Shown here one piece after another: positions 32,889-42,905 of a stretch of 64,000 bases of DNA. The translations under genes were made by a program, and so were the position numbers. Numbering within the stretch: position 1 is the stretch's first letter; each line of letters starts with the position of its first letter. Source of the stretch: Pomphorhynchus laevis (taxonomy: Eukaryota > Acanthocephala > Palaeacanthocephala > Echinorhynchida > Pomphorhynchidae); assembly GCA_012934845.2 (NCBI GenBank), contig WNNJ02001172.1, positions 1 through 64,000 on the forward strand. The letters run 5' to 3'. Below the pieces are notes generated by a model. It did no database searches. It saw nothing but the letters and a program-made list of their open reading frames with translations, and was not told where the DNA came from.

Positions 32889-33944
32889 TTATTGTTGGAT
32901 AGGATAGAGACGATTTGAGTAAGGCAGAGCGGAGAAGGGAGAGGTCAAGATTTCTCCAAGAGCGACGTAGTATTGTAGGTGTATGAGAAGGGGTGTGGTT
33001 GTGAGCGAGATCAAGTGTGACAAGAAAGTGATCGGATAGACCAGGATCGAAAATGGACAGTGAGGGTAGGCAGCAAAATGATCGGGGACAGCGATGATGT
33101 CGAGTGCCCCACCAAGGATATGTGTTAGGGCAGTAGAGATGGGTTTGTAGTTATAGTTGGATAGAATGTTGATGAAATGAATTGGCTCGGTGGAAGTGGG
33201 GCGGTCGAGGCGGATGTTGAAGTCGCCAAGAATGATTGAAGGGATTGAGGACAAAGAACAGTGGGACAGAAGGTCAGCGAGTTCGGTAAAAAATAAGGAT
33301 GTAGGAGCTGATGAACCAGGACGGTATACAATGGCGAGATCTAGAGTGATCGGGTTAGAAGAACGACAAGTGAGCAGTTCAATAGAACAAGGACTGGAAG
33401 GGAAAGTGATTTTGCGAAGAGACGCGGGGTGACGGGCGAATGCGACGATGCCGCCATGATTAGAGAATTTAGAAGGGGATTTGCTAAGGGGGCGAGCGGA
33501 TTCGACTAGTGAGCAACCGGCAGAGAGCAAACGGCGGATTGAGAGGTCGTCAGAATCGGAGTGCCAGGATTCGGTGAGGCAGAAGAGATCGATGGATTGC
33601 TTAGTGAATAAGTTGAGGATGAGATCGGATTTATTGAGAATAGATCTAGTGTTGAGGAGGCCGAGGCGGAAACCGTGTGTAGTGGTGGTAGGGGCTAGTG
33701 GAGAAGACACATAGGGGAGATGGAGCGCCATCGAATTTTCGGGCGGGTGCGGACAACTTGAAAATTTTCGTCGATGTTTCGGATGGAAAGAGATGTTTCG
33801 CCGTTTTCCTCGCGACGGCGTTTTTTGATGCAAGCAGATGAGAGTTGAGCGATTTCGGAGGGGGTGCGATCGGGAAAAATGCGAGTGGCTGAAGAGGACA
33901 TGAGTTTGAATCGTTGGGAGAGGACAGAAGACGCGTGAGAGCAA
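32889..33944 (-). pseudogene. C1 endonuclease domain
   Basis: This 351-codon frame on the minus strand contains GLLNTRSILNKSDLILN (about residues 95-111, with Asn), CLTESWHSD (catalytic Glu, about 120-128), IVYRPGSSAP (about 205) and IILGDFNIRLDRP (Asp/Asn, about 238-250). The 5' leader is Ser/Pro/His-rich and may belong to another frame. Confidence 0.75.
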
Positions 33945-34766
33945 TGCTTGAAAACAACTTTTAGGAGAGGGGGTGGGAAGGATTAGATTGAGAGGATTTA
34001 TTTAGGCGGAGGAATGCGACAGGAACAAGATACGAGAGGATGGATCTGAATGCGGAAACATCGTGGTCGAGACGTGCTTGTGGAGATAAAGATGTGAAAG
34101 GAGTGATATTAGTGACGATGACGCAACACTCGCGATAAGGAAAGCGTTTCTGTAAAGGAGGACGAGTAACATGAGTTGGTGAGATCACAATAGGAGAGAT
34201 GAGAGTTGAGGATATCAAGGGAGTAGGTTTGATAGCGGAAGACAAAGAGGATTTGGATAATAGAGATGGTGGTGAGCGATGTGAGAAAAGGTTATGAGTG
34301 GAAGGATTGTGAAGGTTGGTGGATGTCATTTTGATTGAGGGATGTAGGTTATTGAGAAACGAGACAGAAGGGAAGATACGGGGGTGTCGGGAAGTGAAGA
34401 CATGGGATTAGAAGTTCATGTGATGACAGGATCAGTGGGTTGACAAAGAATATCAGAAACGACTGGGGTGGTTTGAGTCGACACGTTGGAGGTTGATATG
34501 TTCTTATGGGAGAGGTCGTGTATGAGTTTGTTGGCACAAAAACCGCATATGAAGTCTTCTTTAGACTTACTGCTGTCGCATGCGATTGTAGTCCAGACGC
34601 TGCAGTCGTGTGTCGAGCATTGTGTTTGTAGTTAAGCACAGTTGTTGTCGGTCGTAGCTGTCTTCTTACGTCCTCCCATCGACGTCCTTGTGCGTTAAAA
34701 CTATTAAATTTGCTGGATTGATCTGGAACTGGATTGATTGTGTATTTAAGCTGTTAAAAAATTTTT

Positions 34767-34885
34767 CTATATAAGAAGTTTTTCTAAAGATATCATATGT
34801 TCAATAAATCAAAAATTAATTAACGACTATGATATGCTAAGTTGTATAATAGACAGTTATTGTAATACAAAATACTATTATAAAT
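34767..34885 (+). mobile_element. Naiad-like fragment (right of C1)
   Basis: TATAAGAAGTTTTTCTAAAG onward matches the same linker segment as 26851-26960, here on the far side of the C1 insertion. With LINE-X fragment b it forms the second copy of a duplicated LINE-X/Naiad-like unit. Confidence 0.75.
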
Positions 34886-35030
34886 TGATTGTTCACTCAT
34901 ATTGGATTATTTATTAGTGGAGAGAGTGAAGAAAATATTTATTTAATCTCGAATTTTCAATAGCCTACTGCTATCATCATCAGGAGTAAATGTTACAAAA
35001 AATATTTTTACAATTTAAGTATTTTAATAA
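34886..35030 (-). repeat. PLE-type terminal fragment with hammerhead-like core
   Basis: On the minus strand 34948-34987 holds CTGATGA (34977-34983), a possible stem II GATAGC/GCTATT with loop AGTAG, GAAA (34955-34958), U-C and GAG, which pairs with the CTC before the core. One extra U lies in stem II and stem I is only 3 bp. This fits a hammerhead relic of a PLE terminal repeat. No coding sequence is attached. Confidence 0.45.
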
Positions 35031-36950
35031 TAACGAGTTTCTTTAATAAATAACTAATAACCACTAAAAAATACGAATAGAGACATTAGAAAAAACAACT
35101 GCAGTTCGGATAAGACAACTCATAACAGCATTTAGTTTTCATAATGATATCACGGCCTCAGGTCCAGCCGGATCTGAGCCCTCCAGCCAATCCAACACGC
35201 CGCCTTTCGACTGAACCATCCGGGGTCTTTCAGCCCTCCCCCCCCGAAGAATCCAATCGAGACGGACTATGCTGGGTAAACGAGAGACGAGGAGCTTAAG
35301 AAACCTCAGCCTTTGCTCTGGGGGACGTCCTCCCGAAAAGAAGACTAATCCCGAGATTGCCCAAGTGCCCCAGAGGCGCACCTGGATTTTTCCTTTCAAT
35401 GACAGATGTTGAGCCCGTTTCAGAGCCCATATAGCTTTCTTCAGGATACGTTTAAGTCTATCCAGGTCAGCTCTTGCCGACCAGTTCACCGGAACGGGGA
35501 ACCCCAGGTATTTTACTCTACCTGTAAAGGCGAGGAGTGGTTCGGAGGCAAATATGGAGGAGAGCGCAGAGAGTGCTTGTCTCTTAAGTTTTTTCTTTGT
35601 TGCAGCGGAGTCATGAAAGACTACCACCTGCGATTTCGCAGAGTTTAAAATAAGATTGGATTGGGGTAGCTGGTCTTTAATCTTTAAAAGAAACGGCTTG
35701 TGGTGGAAAGGTCGCCCTTTCCACCACAAGCCCGTACTAGGGAAGACACTTGCCCACGGGCATTATCTTCATTTCCCATGAGTGCAACGGCAACATCTTC
35801 GGCGTTAGATTTTAACATTTTCCCGCTCTTCACAGGAGGAACTCTGTGTGAGGATGCTACTCTTTTCTTTGATTCCTTCAGGACCGGAGGGTCGGCGACT
35901 ACTGGAGGGGTAAAAATAAGGAGAGCTGTTTCTGAATCGAGTTCTCCAATTGCTTGAAGATTGCTTGTCTTGTGGAATCGATTAACCTGATGATGTCGTT
36001 GTCAGTCATTCTACCCGCAACTGCACCAAAAGTCACGGGGTCATCTTTTTATTGAGGTGGGATGATCAGTGGCGAGAACAATACAGTTTGAAGTTCGGAC
36101 ACTTCCTGGACCACGCCGGATGGGCTCCTTCACAATATGAACACTTGGGCTGGGAGGAGCACTTCCCGCCAACTTACGGGCAATTCGTTAGGCCGCATAC
36201 CCCACAAGACTTCTTAATACATCCAGAGCCCCTGTGGCCCCATTCGTGGCAAGTATTGCAGTGCGGGTAAGTTAACTCGTCGGTGCTTATGTGTTTTAAC
36301 AATAAATTATGTCCCAAAAATGGGTTACATGCGACTTTTGTTAGGATCTCAGCATTATCAATGGAAGAGGACGCAAAAGCTATCGGAACAAGAAATCCGT
36401 TCTTCCCAGTGACGTACCGGAAGCTTGTTAGTCTAAATAGTCTCTTTAAAGACTCAATATCCTTCTCATCCAGGAGGGGAGAAGATTCGAAATTTTGATG
36501 GAAGCTTGAATAGGTTTAAATTGTATTGTCCCAACATCCATTAATTCGTTGTGGAAAAAAGTTTCATACTCCTTCGCAAGGTCCCAGGAAACGAAGGAGA
36601 TCTTGATTTCAGCTTCAAAGTAGCGTACTGAGTGGAATAGGACTCTATTATTATATTTTTAAGTAAACTTCTGCAGGAATATGTAAATAGCTTATGGCGC
36701 TCTATTGGCGCTGATAGCTTAATAACCGCCAGATTTTTTAATTTGGGTATTGGGGGAAGTCCCCCAATTACCTCTTTTACGGTAGATGACAACAAACCAC
36801 TTACCTCGTTTGATATTGTAGACGAAGTTACCTGCATTTTTTGAGTTTATACGGTATTCTCCGATTACTGTTGCAATTGTAGAATCTTTTGATCGTCCGA
36901 TAACACACAATTTGCTCACGGAAATTTTGGAAATGCGTTCAATTGCAACT
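35031..36950 (-). mobile_element. J1b: internally deleted jockey-type LINE
   Basis: On the minus strand the 5' end (about 36950) abuts the (TTATC)n tail of J1a. ORF1 remnants follow: IGGLPPIPKLKNLAVIKLSA near 36760, CCHC knuckle region near 36150-36270. Most of ORF2 is missing, and the sequence jumps at about 35700-35730 to the RT C-terminus (35729-35139: WALKRAQHLSLKGKIQVRLW, ending GPEAVISL), then the 3' UTR. A perfect 16-bp hairpin sits at the deletion point. ORF2 is about 1.8 kb shorter than in J1a. Confidence 0.82.
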
Positions 36951-37111
36951 AAATAAGATAAGATAAGATAAGGAATTTCTTAAATAACTAACAACCACTA
37001 AAAAATAACGAAAAGAGACATTAGAAAAAAAAACAAATGCAGTTCAAATAAGACAATTCATAATAGCATTTAGTCTTCATAATGATGTCACGGCATCAGG
37101 TCCAGCGGGAT

Positions 37112-39547
37112 CTAAGCCCTCCAGCACATCCAACACGCCGCTCTTCGACTGAACCACCCGGGGTCTATCACCCCCCGAAGAATCCAATCTAGGCGGACTA
37201 TGCGCGGTAATCGCGAGATGAGGAGCTTGAGAAACCTTAGTCTTTGCTCTGGAGGACGTCCTCTCGAAAAGAAGACTAATCCCGAGATAGCCCAAGTACC
37301 CCAGAGGCGCACTTGGGTTTTCCCATTCAACGACAGATGCTGAGCCCGTTTCAGGGCCCACCTAGCTTTCTTCAGGATACGTTTAAGTCTATCCAGGTCA
37401 GCTTTCGCCGACCAGTTCACCGTAACAGTGAACCCCAGGTATTTTACTCGACTTGTGAAGGTAGGGAGTGGTTGATTAGTCAATATAGAAGATAGAGCTG
37501 AGAGTGCTAGTCTCTTTAATTTTTTCTTTGTCGCAGGGGTGCCATGAAAGACAACTACCTGCGATTTTGATGAATTTAAAATAAGATTGGATAGGGTCAG
37601 CTGGTCTGTTAATCTTAAAAAGAAACGGCTGATGTCCGAAGCGACATCTTTGCACCTGCGTCCAGAGAACAGGGCCGTGGTATCATCAGCGTATACCACT
37701 AGATGTTGATCACGTTTAAAATTCTTGAATAGTACAATGGAGGCAGCAAGAAATAAGATAGGATAAAGTGGGGATCCTTGGGGCACACCTGTAATAGGGT
37801 AGAACTGACACGCATCAGGGTCGTCTTCATAGTAGAACCTCTTGGTAAACAGTAATATCTCCACCCTGTTAACAATTCTCGCAGGCAACCCGAGTGACCT
37901 GAGAGAGGAGATAACAAAGGGAATGGAAATGCGGTCAAATGCAGCAGAAAAGTCAAGGAAAACAGCCACAGCTAGTTGATGGCTATTATCCCTACAAAAC
38001 TGATGCACTTCACCTATTGCTGAATGAACCGAGCGTCCCTTGACAAACCCGTGAAAACTCGGTGGGATCAAATTACGCCTACTTAAATGGTCGCGGATTC
38101 TACGCGCAAGCGCTTTTTCGTAGATGGAGATGAGGGAGTTTTGAATCGAAATGGGACGCAGATCTTTGGGACATGAAACCGGACTATGCTTTGGTAAGAA
38201 AATTCTACGACTAATATTGATGCCGGCTACATCGGATGGTGAGGCTAAAAGCATTGTGACGGCCACTTCTCTTCTTTGATCGGCTGTCAAAAGCTGACAG
38301 ACTCGAGAAGATAGTGGAGCGACGGATTTAGAGGTGCCCGGAAGTGGCCCCCAGGAGTTAAGGATATCTGTAACAGATAAGTCCCTGCTCCTGAAGTCAC
38401 CCCAAGGCGGGATTGGTTGGGGAGATTGAGTGGCTCCATAATTATGTAGGGATAGTGACTCCTTCAAAACATTATCAAGGCCTATACTACCAATCCAACC
38501 CAAAGCTCTATCCTTCCAACAGACAAACTTCTCCTTCTTGAATATCTTCCAGAAGGAAGACTGAGAAGGGTTAAGGTGAGCGATGTTCGCCTTATCCCTG
38601 CTCAGCTGGAACCTATATCTAGTGCTCCAGTATTCATTCGAGATGGCCTGCCTGGCGGAAACAGAGACATTGGGAAGACGTAGCATTTTAGCCAAAACCT
38701 TGAGTTTTGTTGGAGTGGGATTGTAAATATGACCTTTATAGGTAGTCGAAAGAAACGCGGTAGCTTGTGAGGAGAGGAAGGAATTAAATTCGGTCAAATT
38801 CTCATTACCAATTCTGGGGAAGAGTTGGATAGCCGCCTGAAAGAAAGCCACTCTGATGGGATCAAAGTGAAACCTCCTTCTAAGCAACGTATCTTCCTCT
38901 ATCCGCCAACGAATTAGGTCATGAGAGATGGTCTGTTTTTGGCGCGACTGCTCAGTACAGATGGGTTTCAACAGCCACATCTTATGAAGCAGTAATATGT
39001 CGAGGAGAGAATTAGTTGTTGAGCAATGAAAAGTTGGGGACGGTGGTTTGTGAATAAGGTAATCGTTCCTGGCTCTGCGGAGTGCTGCATTAATCCAACC
39101 ACCAGTTCTGTCGTTGAAGTCACCGAGTAACATGTCATAGCCACTACCCAAGATACGGTCCAGGAGATCACGGTTTTTGTGAATTTCCCCTGGCCTAATA
39201 TAGATATTGGCTATGCTGATACGTTTACCATTCTTACAAAGTGAAACAGCTAAACAAGACAGGGCTGGACAAGAATAGTTTAAAAGAAGGGATGATCTTA
39301 AGGAGCATTTAACTAGGGTTAAAAGACCTTGAGATGAAGAGGCGTGAGGAGGGGTTATGTACGGAGTGAAGTGGGTGTAAATATGCTTGGGGATAAATCG
39401 AGTAATGTCCTGGGGGATACGGATAGACCGCGTCTCCTGAAGGACTATAACATCCGCATCTCTACCAGATAGAAGGCTAAGAGCAGAAGCACCTCCCGAA
39501 TTCCACTGAAGTATATTCAGTGAAAAAGGCTCTTGACTACTTTGCAT
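37112..39547 (-). CDS. J1a ORF2, endonuclease/reverse transcriptase
   Basis: This is an 811-codon frame starting MQSSQEPFSLNILQWN. The APE endonuclease has Asn16, Glu38 (VLQET), GDFND at 142-146 and SHD at 208-210. RT blocks are SPVSCPKDLRPISIQNSLIS, FLDFSAAFDRISIPF (motif A), GVPQGSPLYPILFLAAS (motif B), YADD at 619-622 (motif C) and KYLGFTVTVNW. The catalytic residues look intact. After WILRG the frame leaves the family's usual C-terminus (VVQSKSGVLDVLEGLDPAGP...), which lies in the adjacent frame to 37077. J1a ORF2 may therefore still encode an active enzyme with an altered tail. Confidence 0.88.
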   Translation of the reverse strand: MQSSQEPFSLNILQWNSGGASALSLLSGRDADVIVLQETRSIRIPQDITRFIPKHIYTHFTPYITPPHASSSQGLLTLVKCSLRSSLLLNYSCPALSCLAVSLCKNGKRISIANIYIRPGEIHKNRDLLDRILGSGYDMLLGDFNDRTGGWINAALRRARNDYLIHKPPSPTFHCSTTNSLLDILLLHKMWLLKPICTEQSRQKQTISHDLIRWRIEEDTLLRRRFHFDPIRVAFFQAAIQLFPRIGNENLTEFNSFLSSQATAFLSTTYKGHIYNPTPTKLKVLAKMLRLPNVSVSARQAISNEYWSTRYRFQLSRDKANIAHLNPSQSSFWKIFKKEKFVCWKDRALGWIGSIGLDNVLKESLSLHNYGATQSPQPIPPWGDFRSRDLSVTDILNSWGPLPGTSKSVAPLSSRVCQLLTADQRREVAVTMLLASPSDVAGINISRRIFLPKHSPVSCPKDLRPISIQNSLISIYEKALARRIRDHLSRRNLIPPSFHGFVKGRSVHSAIGEVHQFCRDNSHQLAVAVFLDFSAAFDRISIPFVISSLRSLGLPARIVNRVEILLFTKRFYYEDDPDACQFYPITGVPQGSPLYPILFLAASIVLFKNFKRDQHLVVYADDTTALFSGRRCKDVASDISRFFLRLTDQLTLSNLILNSSKSQVVVFHGTPATKKKLKRLALSALSSILTNQPLPTFTSRVKYLGFTVTVNWSAKADLDRLKRILKKARWALKRAQHLSLNGKTQVRLWGTWAISGLVFFSRGRPPEQRLRFLKLLISRLPRIVRLDWILRGVIDPGWFSRRAACWMCWRA

Positions 39548-39756
39548 TGTGTTACGACAGCTGGAGTGGGATGCCTACCTCCTAGCAGAAACTAGGAGAG
39601 AGAAAGTTGCCCTTCTCACTCCCAGCCCTACCAGGAGAAGACACTTGCCCACCGGCATTATCTTCATCTCCCTTTGAGGCCAACAACTCCCAGCATATAT
39701 CATCTTTCTTTGCCAACTTCAAGGAAGCCAACTTTTGTTTAGAAGATGATCTCTTC

Positions 39757-40779
39757 TTAGAACGGGGGGGCTCTCTTTGAAGAGGTAAGAATCGTCGATG
39801 GAGGAGAACGGGACTCCTCGAATTTCGCTATCAGATGGTTCGTTAAGGCTCGAATCTCGTCTTTATATATCTGTAGTCTTGCGTCAACAATTTTGAAAAT
39901 GTCGGTGTCCGACATACCATAACCGTTTGAATTGGAACAGCTGGCAGCGGCAAAGTGGGCCGGTTTGACCGGTGCCCCACAATGCCTTAATTTGTATTCT
40001 TTGAAGATAGGACATCTTCTAGACCAGGCCGGGTGCTGACCACCACAATTGGAACACAGAGGGGGGAGAGAACATTTCCCCTCATGGACTTCGGAAGAGC
40101 TGCAAACCCCACACGTATGGGGCCTAGTACAGTTCGAGGACCAATGCCCCCAGAGGTGGCACCCATTGCAATGGGGGTATGTTAAGTCATCAGCATCTAC
40201 GATATTGAAAGAAAGATTGTACCCCAGAAAGGGGTTACATTTGCTTTTAGCCAGACATTCCGCCTGATCGACTGCGGTAGAACAGAATGCTATTGGTATA
40301 GCCTGGCCTTTCTTGCCCAGGATTGGGCGAATATTATGAATTTTGAACTCAGATGTGAGAGCAATGATATCTTCCTCCGTTGCGAAGGGCGGAAAATTAT
40401 TAATTTTCAAAGTCGCCTGAATAGGCCTGTAAGTAGTTGACCCAAATTCTTTTAGGTGTGTTTCGAAAAATTCTAGGTACGATGCTGCCAGATCTGGAGA
40501 GCTGAAAGAAACCCTGATTTCGGAATCTAAATATTTTATCGAATTAAATAGAATTCTCTTCTTATAAGAGCTTGTAAACTCTCTCAGAAAAATATTGAAA
40601 AGATTCTTCCTTTCAAATGGTTGAAGAAGTCTGATTATTACCAGATTCACCACTTTAGGCACAGGAGGGAGTTCTCCATCCGTGCTTGAGATTAAAAAAT
40701 TAGACGAAATAGGACTAACCTTGTTTTCTTTAGCTTGAAAATTCGATGTTAAATTGGAAATACCTGAGTTCCGTTCCAT
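39757..40779 (-). CDS. J1a ORF1, gag-like nucleic-acid-binding protein
   Basis: This 340-codon frame begins MERNSGISNLTSNF. Residues about 50-190 form an RRM-like region (LPPVPKVVNLVIIRLLQPFE; ATLKINNFPPFATEEDI). Zinc knuckles lie at about 213-275 (CNGCHLWGHWSSNC, CGVCSSSEVHEGKC, CSNCGGQHPAWSRRC). This matches jockey-clade ORF1 proteins, which bind element RNA. The stop falls just after a run of C, and the homologous tail (KRSSSKQKLASLKL, then GDEDNAGGQVSSP) continues in another frame, so the natural protein was probably about 40 residues longer. Confidence 0.85.
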   Translation of the reverse strand: MERNSGISNLTSNFQAKENKVSPISSNFLISSTDGELPPVPKVVNLVIIRLLQPFERKNLFNIFLREFTSSYKKRILFNSIKYLDSEIRVSFSSPDLAASYLEFFETHLKEFGSTTYRPIQATLKINNFPPFATEEDIIALTSEFKIHNIRPILGKKGQAIPIAFCSTAVDQAECLAKSKCNPFLGYNLSFNIVDADDLTYPHCNGCHLWGHWSSNCTRPHTCGVCSSSEVHEGKCSLPPLCSNCGGQHPAWSRRCPIFKEYKLRHCGAPVKPAHFAAASCSNSNGYGMSDTDIFKIVDARLQIYKDEIRALTNHLIAKFEESRSPPSTILTSSKRAPPF

Positions 40780-40962
40780 ATTTGCTTGATTTTGTAAGTT
40801 GTTTGAAGCACCGATGGTAAATTTTTGACTGCTTGACTTTTTCGACTAAATATTTTTAAAGCTGTCAACTGCATACTTCGTTTGGCGCAGCAGAATAAAG
40901 ACGTCAATTGTACGTTTTACATTGCGCAGCGGATCAAACGACTAGATGTGCTCCGTAATTCT

Positions 40963-41155
40963 AATTACACAAAGAAAGAAAAATACATAAAAAACAACGA
41001 ACAAAACAATACAAAAAACCATTACAAATCATTATAATCATAAAATATTTGTTATTAATTCAATAGACAAAGAAATTCAATAACACAAAGAAAGAAAAAT
41101 ATACATAAAAACAACAAACAAATCAATACAAAAAACCATTACAAATCATTACAAT
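40963..41155 (-). repeat. 116-bp direct duplication in the PLE-3 tail
   Basis: Two near-identical units start at 40967 and 41083 (ACACAAAGAAAGAAAAATA...). They form the 3' flank of the PLE-3 endonuclease. J1a is inserted at the outer edge of the first unit. Confidence 0.8.
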
Positions 41156-41900
41156 TATAAAATATTTGTTATTAATTCATTATCTGGTTTATTATTGGGC
41201 ATCAGTATATTTCTATTTTTGTGCATAAAATTAGTTTCTTGTATTTTTCTTTCTAAAGCGTTGTTTTCTACTGAAATAACTTGACTTTTTTCAAAATCTA
41301 TGATATGGTTACTGTTCAAGGAGTGGTCTATTACATCCCCAGGTCCTGTTCCTCTCTTAATCGAGTATCTATGTTGGTCAATACGCTTAGACAATCCTTG
41401 TCCTGATTAACCAATATAGATCTTATTACAACCATCACAAGGAATTTTATATACAACACCATTTTTGTTAAAATTAGGTTTCTGTTTAAATATATTTTTT
41501 AATTTGGGCATTTTTTGATTATATATGACAATGCTGGGGGTGCCATTTTTAGAACGTTTAATGTGATTGATCGTTTTGCCGTTCCATTTATCATTAATAT
41601 AGAGTATACCTATATATTTTGTTTCAAGTTTTGGGTCTATCAATTTTGCCCTGGCACTATTTCCCATGAAATATGATTTTTTGATAGCCCAAGTCGGATA
41701 TCTACTACTTATAAGACTTCTCTTAATTACATCATCCCTATTCGATTTGAGATAAACACTAGAACAAATTGCCTTTGATCTTAAGAACAGTGAGGAAGCT
41801 GCAGAAATTTTCAAATTTCTAGGAACATTACTTTCCCAGCTTACAACATTAGGGTACTCACTAAAAATGGCACCCCTAGCATTGTCATATATAATCAAAA
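41155..41900 (-). mobile_element. PLE-3 fragment: RT C-terminus and GIY-YIG endonuclease
   Basis: On the minus strand the frames 41898-41407 and 41394-41155 carry the RT thumb/linker (NVVSWESNVPRNLKISAASS; RYPTWAIKKSYFMGN), then the endonuclease FNKNGVVYKIPCDGCNKIYIG with GLSKRIDQHRYSIKRG, and a C-terminal VENNALERKIQETNFM (catalytic Glu region). The endonuclease is C-terminal. The family differs from PLE-2 and from the Naiad-like one. One break sits just after KIYIG. The 5' end is cut at about 41881, where a fold-back begins. Confidence 0.8.
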
Positions 41901-41984
41901 AATGCCCAAATTAAAAAATATATTTAAACAATATTTAGTTTTTTTTAATATATTTACACAAAATATATTTAAACTATATTTAGT

Positions 41985-42303
41985 TTTATCAGAGGAAATA
42001 CATCATTAGCATCTATTTGGCCCGCTGCTATGTTGGGTAGATGAGTTAGGGGCCGAAACCTGATAGCATAGCAGTTCCTCCTGATGGCCTCTAATTCTTA
42101 TTCTGATACAACGTCTGTTATTTATTAGTTAATTCATAAAAATGACTTTTATTTTAAATGTCAGTGTTTTATTTTAACTTGATATAAATTATAAAAAATC
42201 TTATAACAATTATTTATTTTATTATTTAATTATTTAATTTTGATTTAGCATTATTATTGTTTTGTATATTTTATAATTATATTAAATACTTAGACTCAGT
42301 AGC
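41985..42303 (+). mobile_element. Naiad-like 3' end N9 (3' UTR only)
   Basis: This holds the conserved block (41990-42130) and the terminal TTAGACTCAGTAGCTG (about 42288-42303) without coding sequence. It is inserted at the left edge of LINE-X fragment c. Confidence 0.8.
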
Positions 42304-42905
42304 TGCTTTGATCTTGCGTATTGTTCTCGAGGGATGACAGGAACATTAAGGAGATTGAGAAGCGGATTTGCGCAACTAACGCAGCAATGTTTTCTTTGTA
42401 CAGGTATGTCGTGGTGAAGCGGGAGTTGAGTCTTCGGGCGATGCTTTCGGTTTACCACGCAATGTTCGTTCTATCTTAACATATTGTCATGAGATTTGGG
42501 TTATGACTGAAAAAATAAGTTCTAGGATACATGCGACCGAAATGAGGTTCCTTCCGAAAGAGAAGCCTTAGAGATAAGGTTAGAAATTCGGTCATCTGGG
42601 ATGGACTCGGAGTAAAGTCGCTGCTTATCCATATCGAAGAAAGTCAGTTGAAGTAACTAGGACACGTTTTGAGGATGTCTAGGGATTGCCTTCCTTGGAG
42701 GGTTTTTAGGGCCATACTCACTGGAAAGATACTTTGATGTAGACCTCTGTACAGGTTGAGAGATCAAATCTCGAAACTGGCCGAAGATCGCCTTGGGCTA
42801 TCTGAAAGAGAACTATGGTCTGTCGCCAAGGATCTCGATGTCTGGAGTAGTTTGGTTCATGCACAACCTCCACGACCCGACACCCGGACTAGTTGTTGAC
42901 AGGAA
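42304..42905 (+). mobile_element. LINE-X fragment c (RT C-terminal domain)
   Basis: Across shifting plus-strand frames: NIKEIEKRICATNAAMFSLY, VVVKRELSLRAMLSVYHAMF, CHEIWVMTEKISSRIHATEM, then LGHVLRMSRDCLPWRVFRA and GLSERELWSVAKDLDVW. This is the downstream continuation of the LINE seen at 26590-26850 (the xxQLRWFGHLVRMP tail). At least five breaks are present. Confidence 0.72.

Larger units (their letters stand above)
30771..34755 (-). mobile_element. C1: CR1/L2-like LINE, long but broken
   Basis: On the minus strand from about 34755: a PHD-like Cys remnant (WTTIACD, EDFICGFCANKL, about 34600-34520), a Ser/Pro-rich ORF1 remnant (to about 33961), an APE endonuclease (GLLNTRSILNKSD, DLFCLTESWHSDSDD, ILGDFNIRLDRP), and the RT (SRADPMPTHILKSI; ISLDLSSAFDIVDHSVLLYR; GVQQGSVLGSLLFSLL; MQYADDVLIYA; LTFLGFHFDDHISL). 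The C-terminus ends at about 30778 and the 3' end is at about 30771. The NTRSILNK and FDIVDHSVLLxRL motifs are typical of the CR1/L2 group. About five to seven breaks are present. GC content is visibly higher than in the surroundings. Confidence 0.83.
36951..40962 (-). mobile_element. J1a: nearly full-length jockey-type LINE
   Basis: The element has a 5' leader (40962-40780), ORF1 (40779-39757), ORF2 (39547-about 37077) and a short 3' UTR ending in (TTATC)n (36953-36973 read on the minus strand). Its 5' end lies in the direct repeat of the PLE-3 tail. It is the most intact LINE in the window, with about two frame changes: one at the C-run near 39766 in ORF1, one at the C-run near 37170 in ORF2. 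Confidence 0.88.

Noticed and set aside
32109-33331. Long Ser/Pro/Arg-rich open frames overlapping the C1 LINE on either strand
   Set aside because: They are shadow frames of the GC-richer LINE coding strand with no independent motifs.
40967-41180. CRISPR-like direct repeats
   Set aside because: Only two units of 116 bp without spacers, in a eukaryotic PLE tail.
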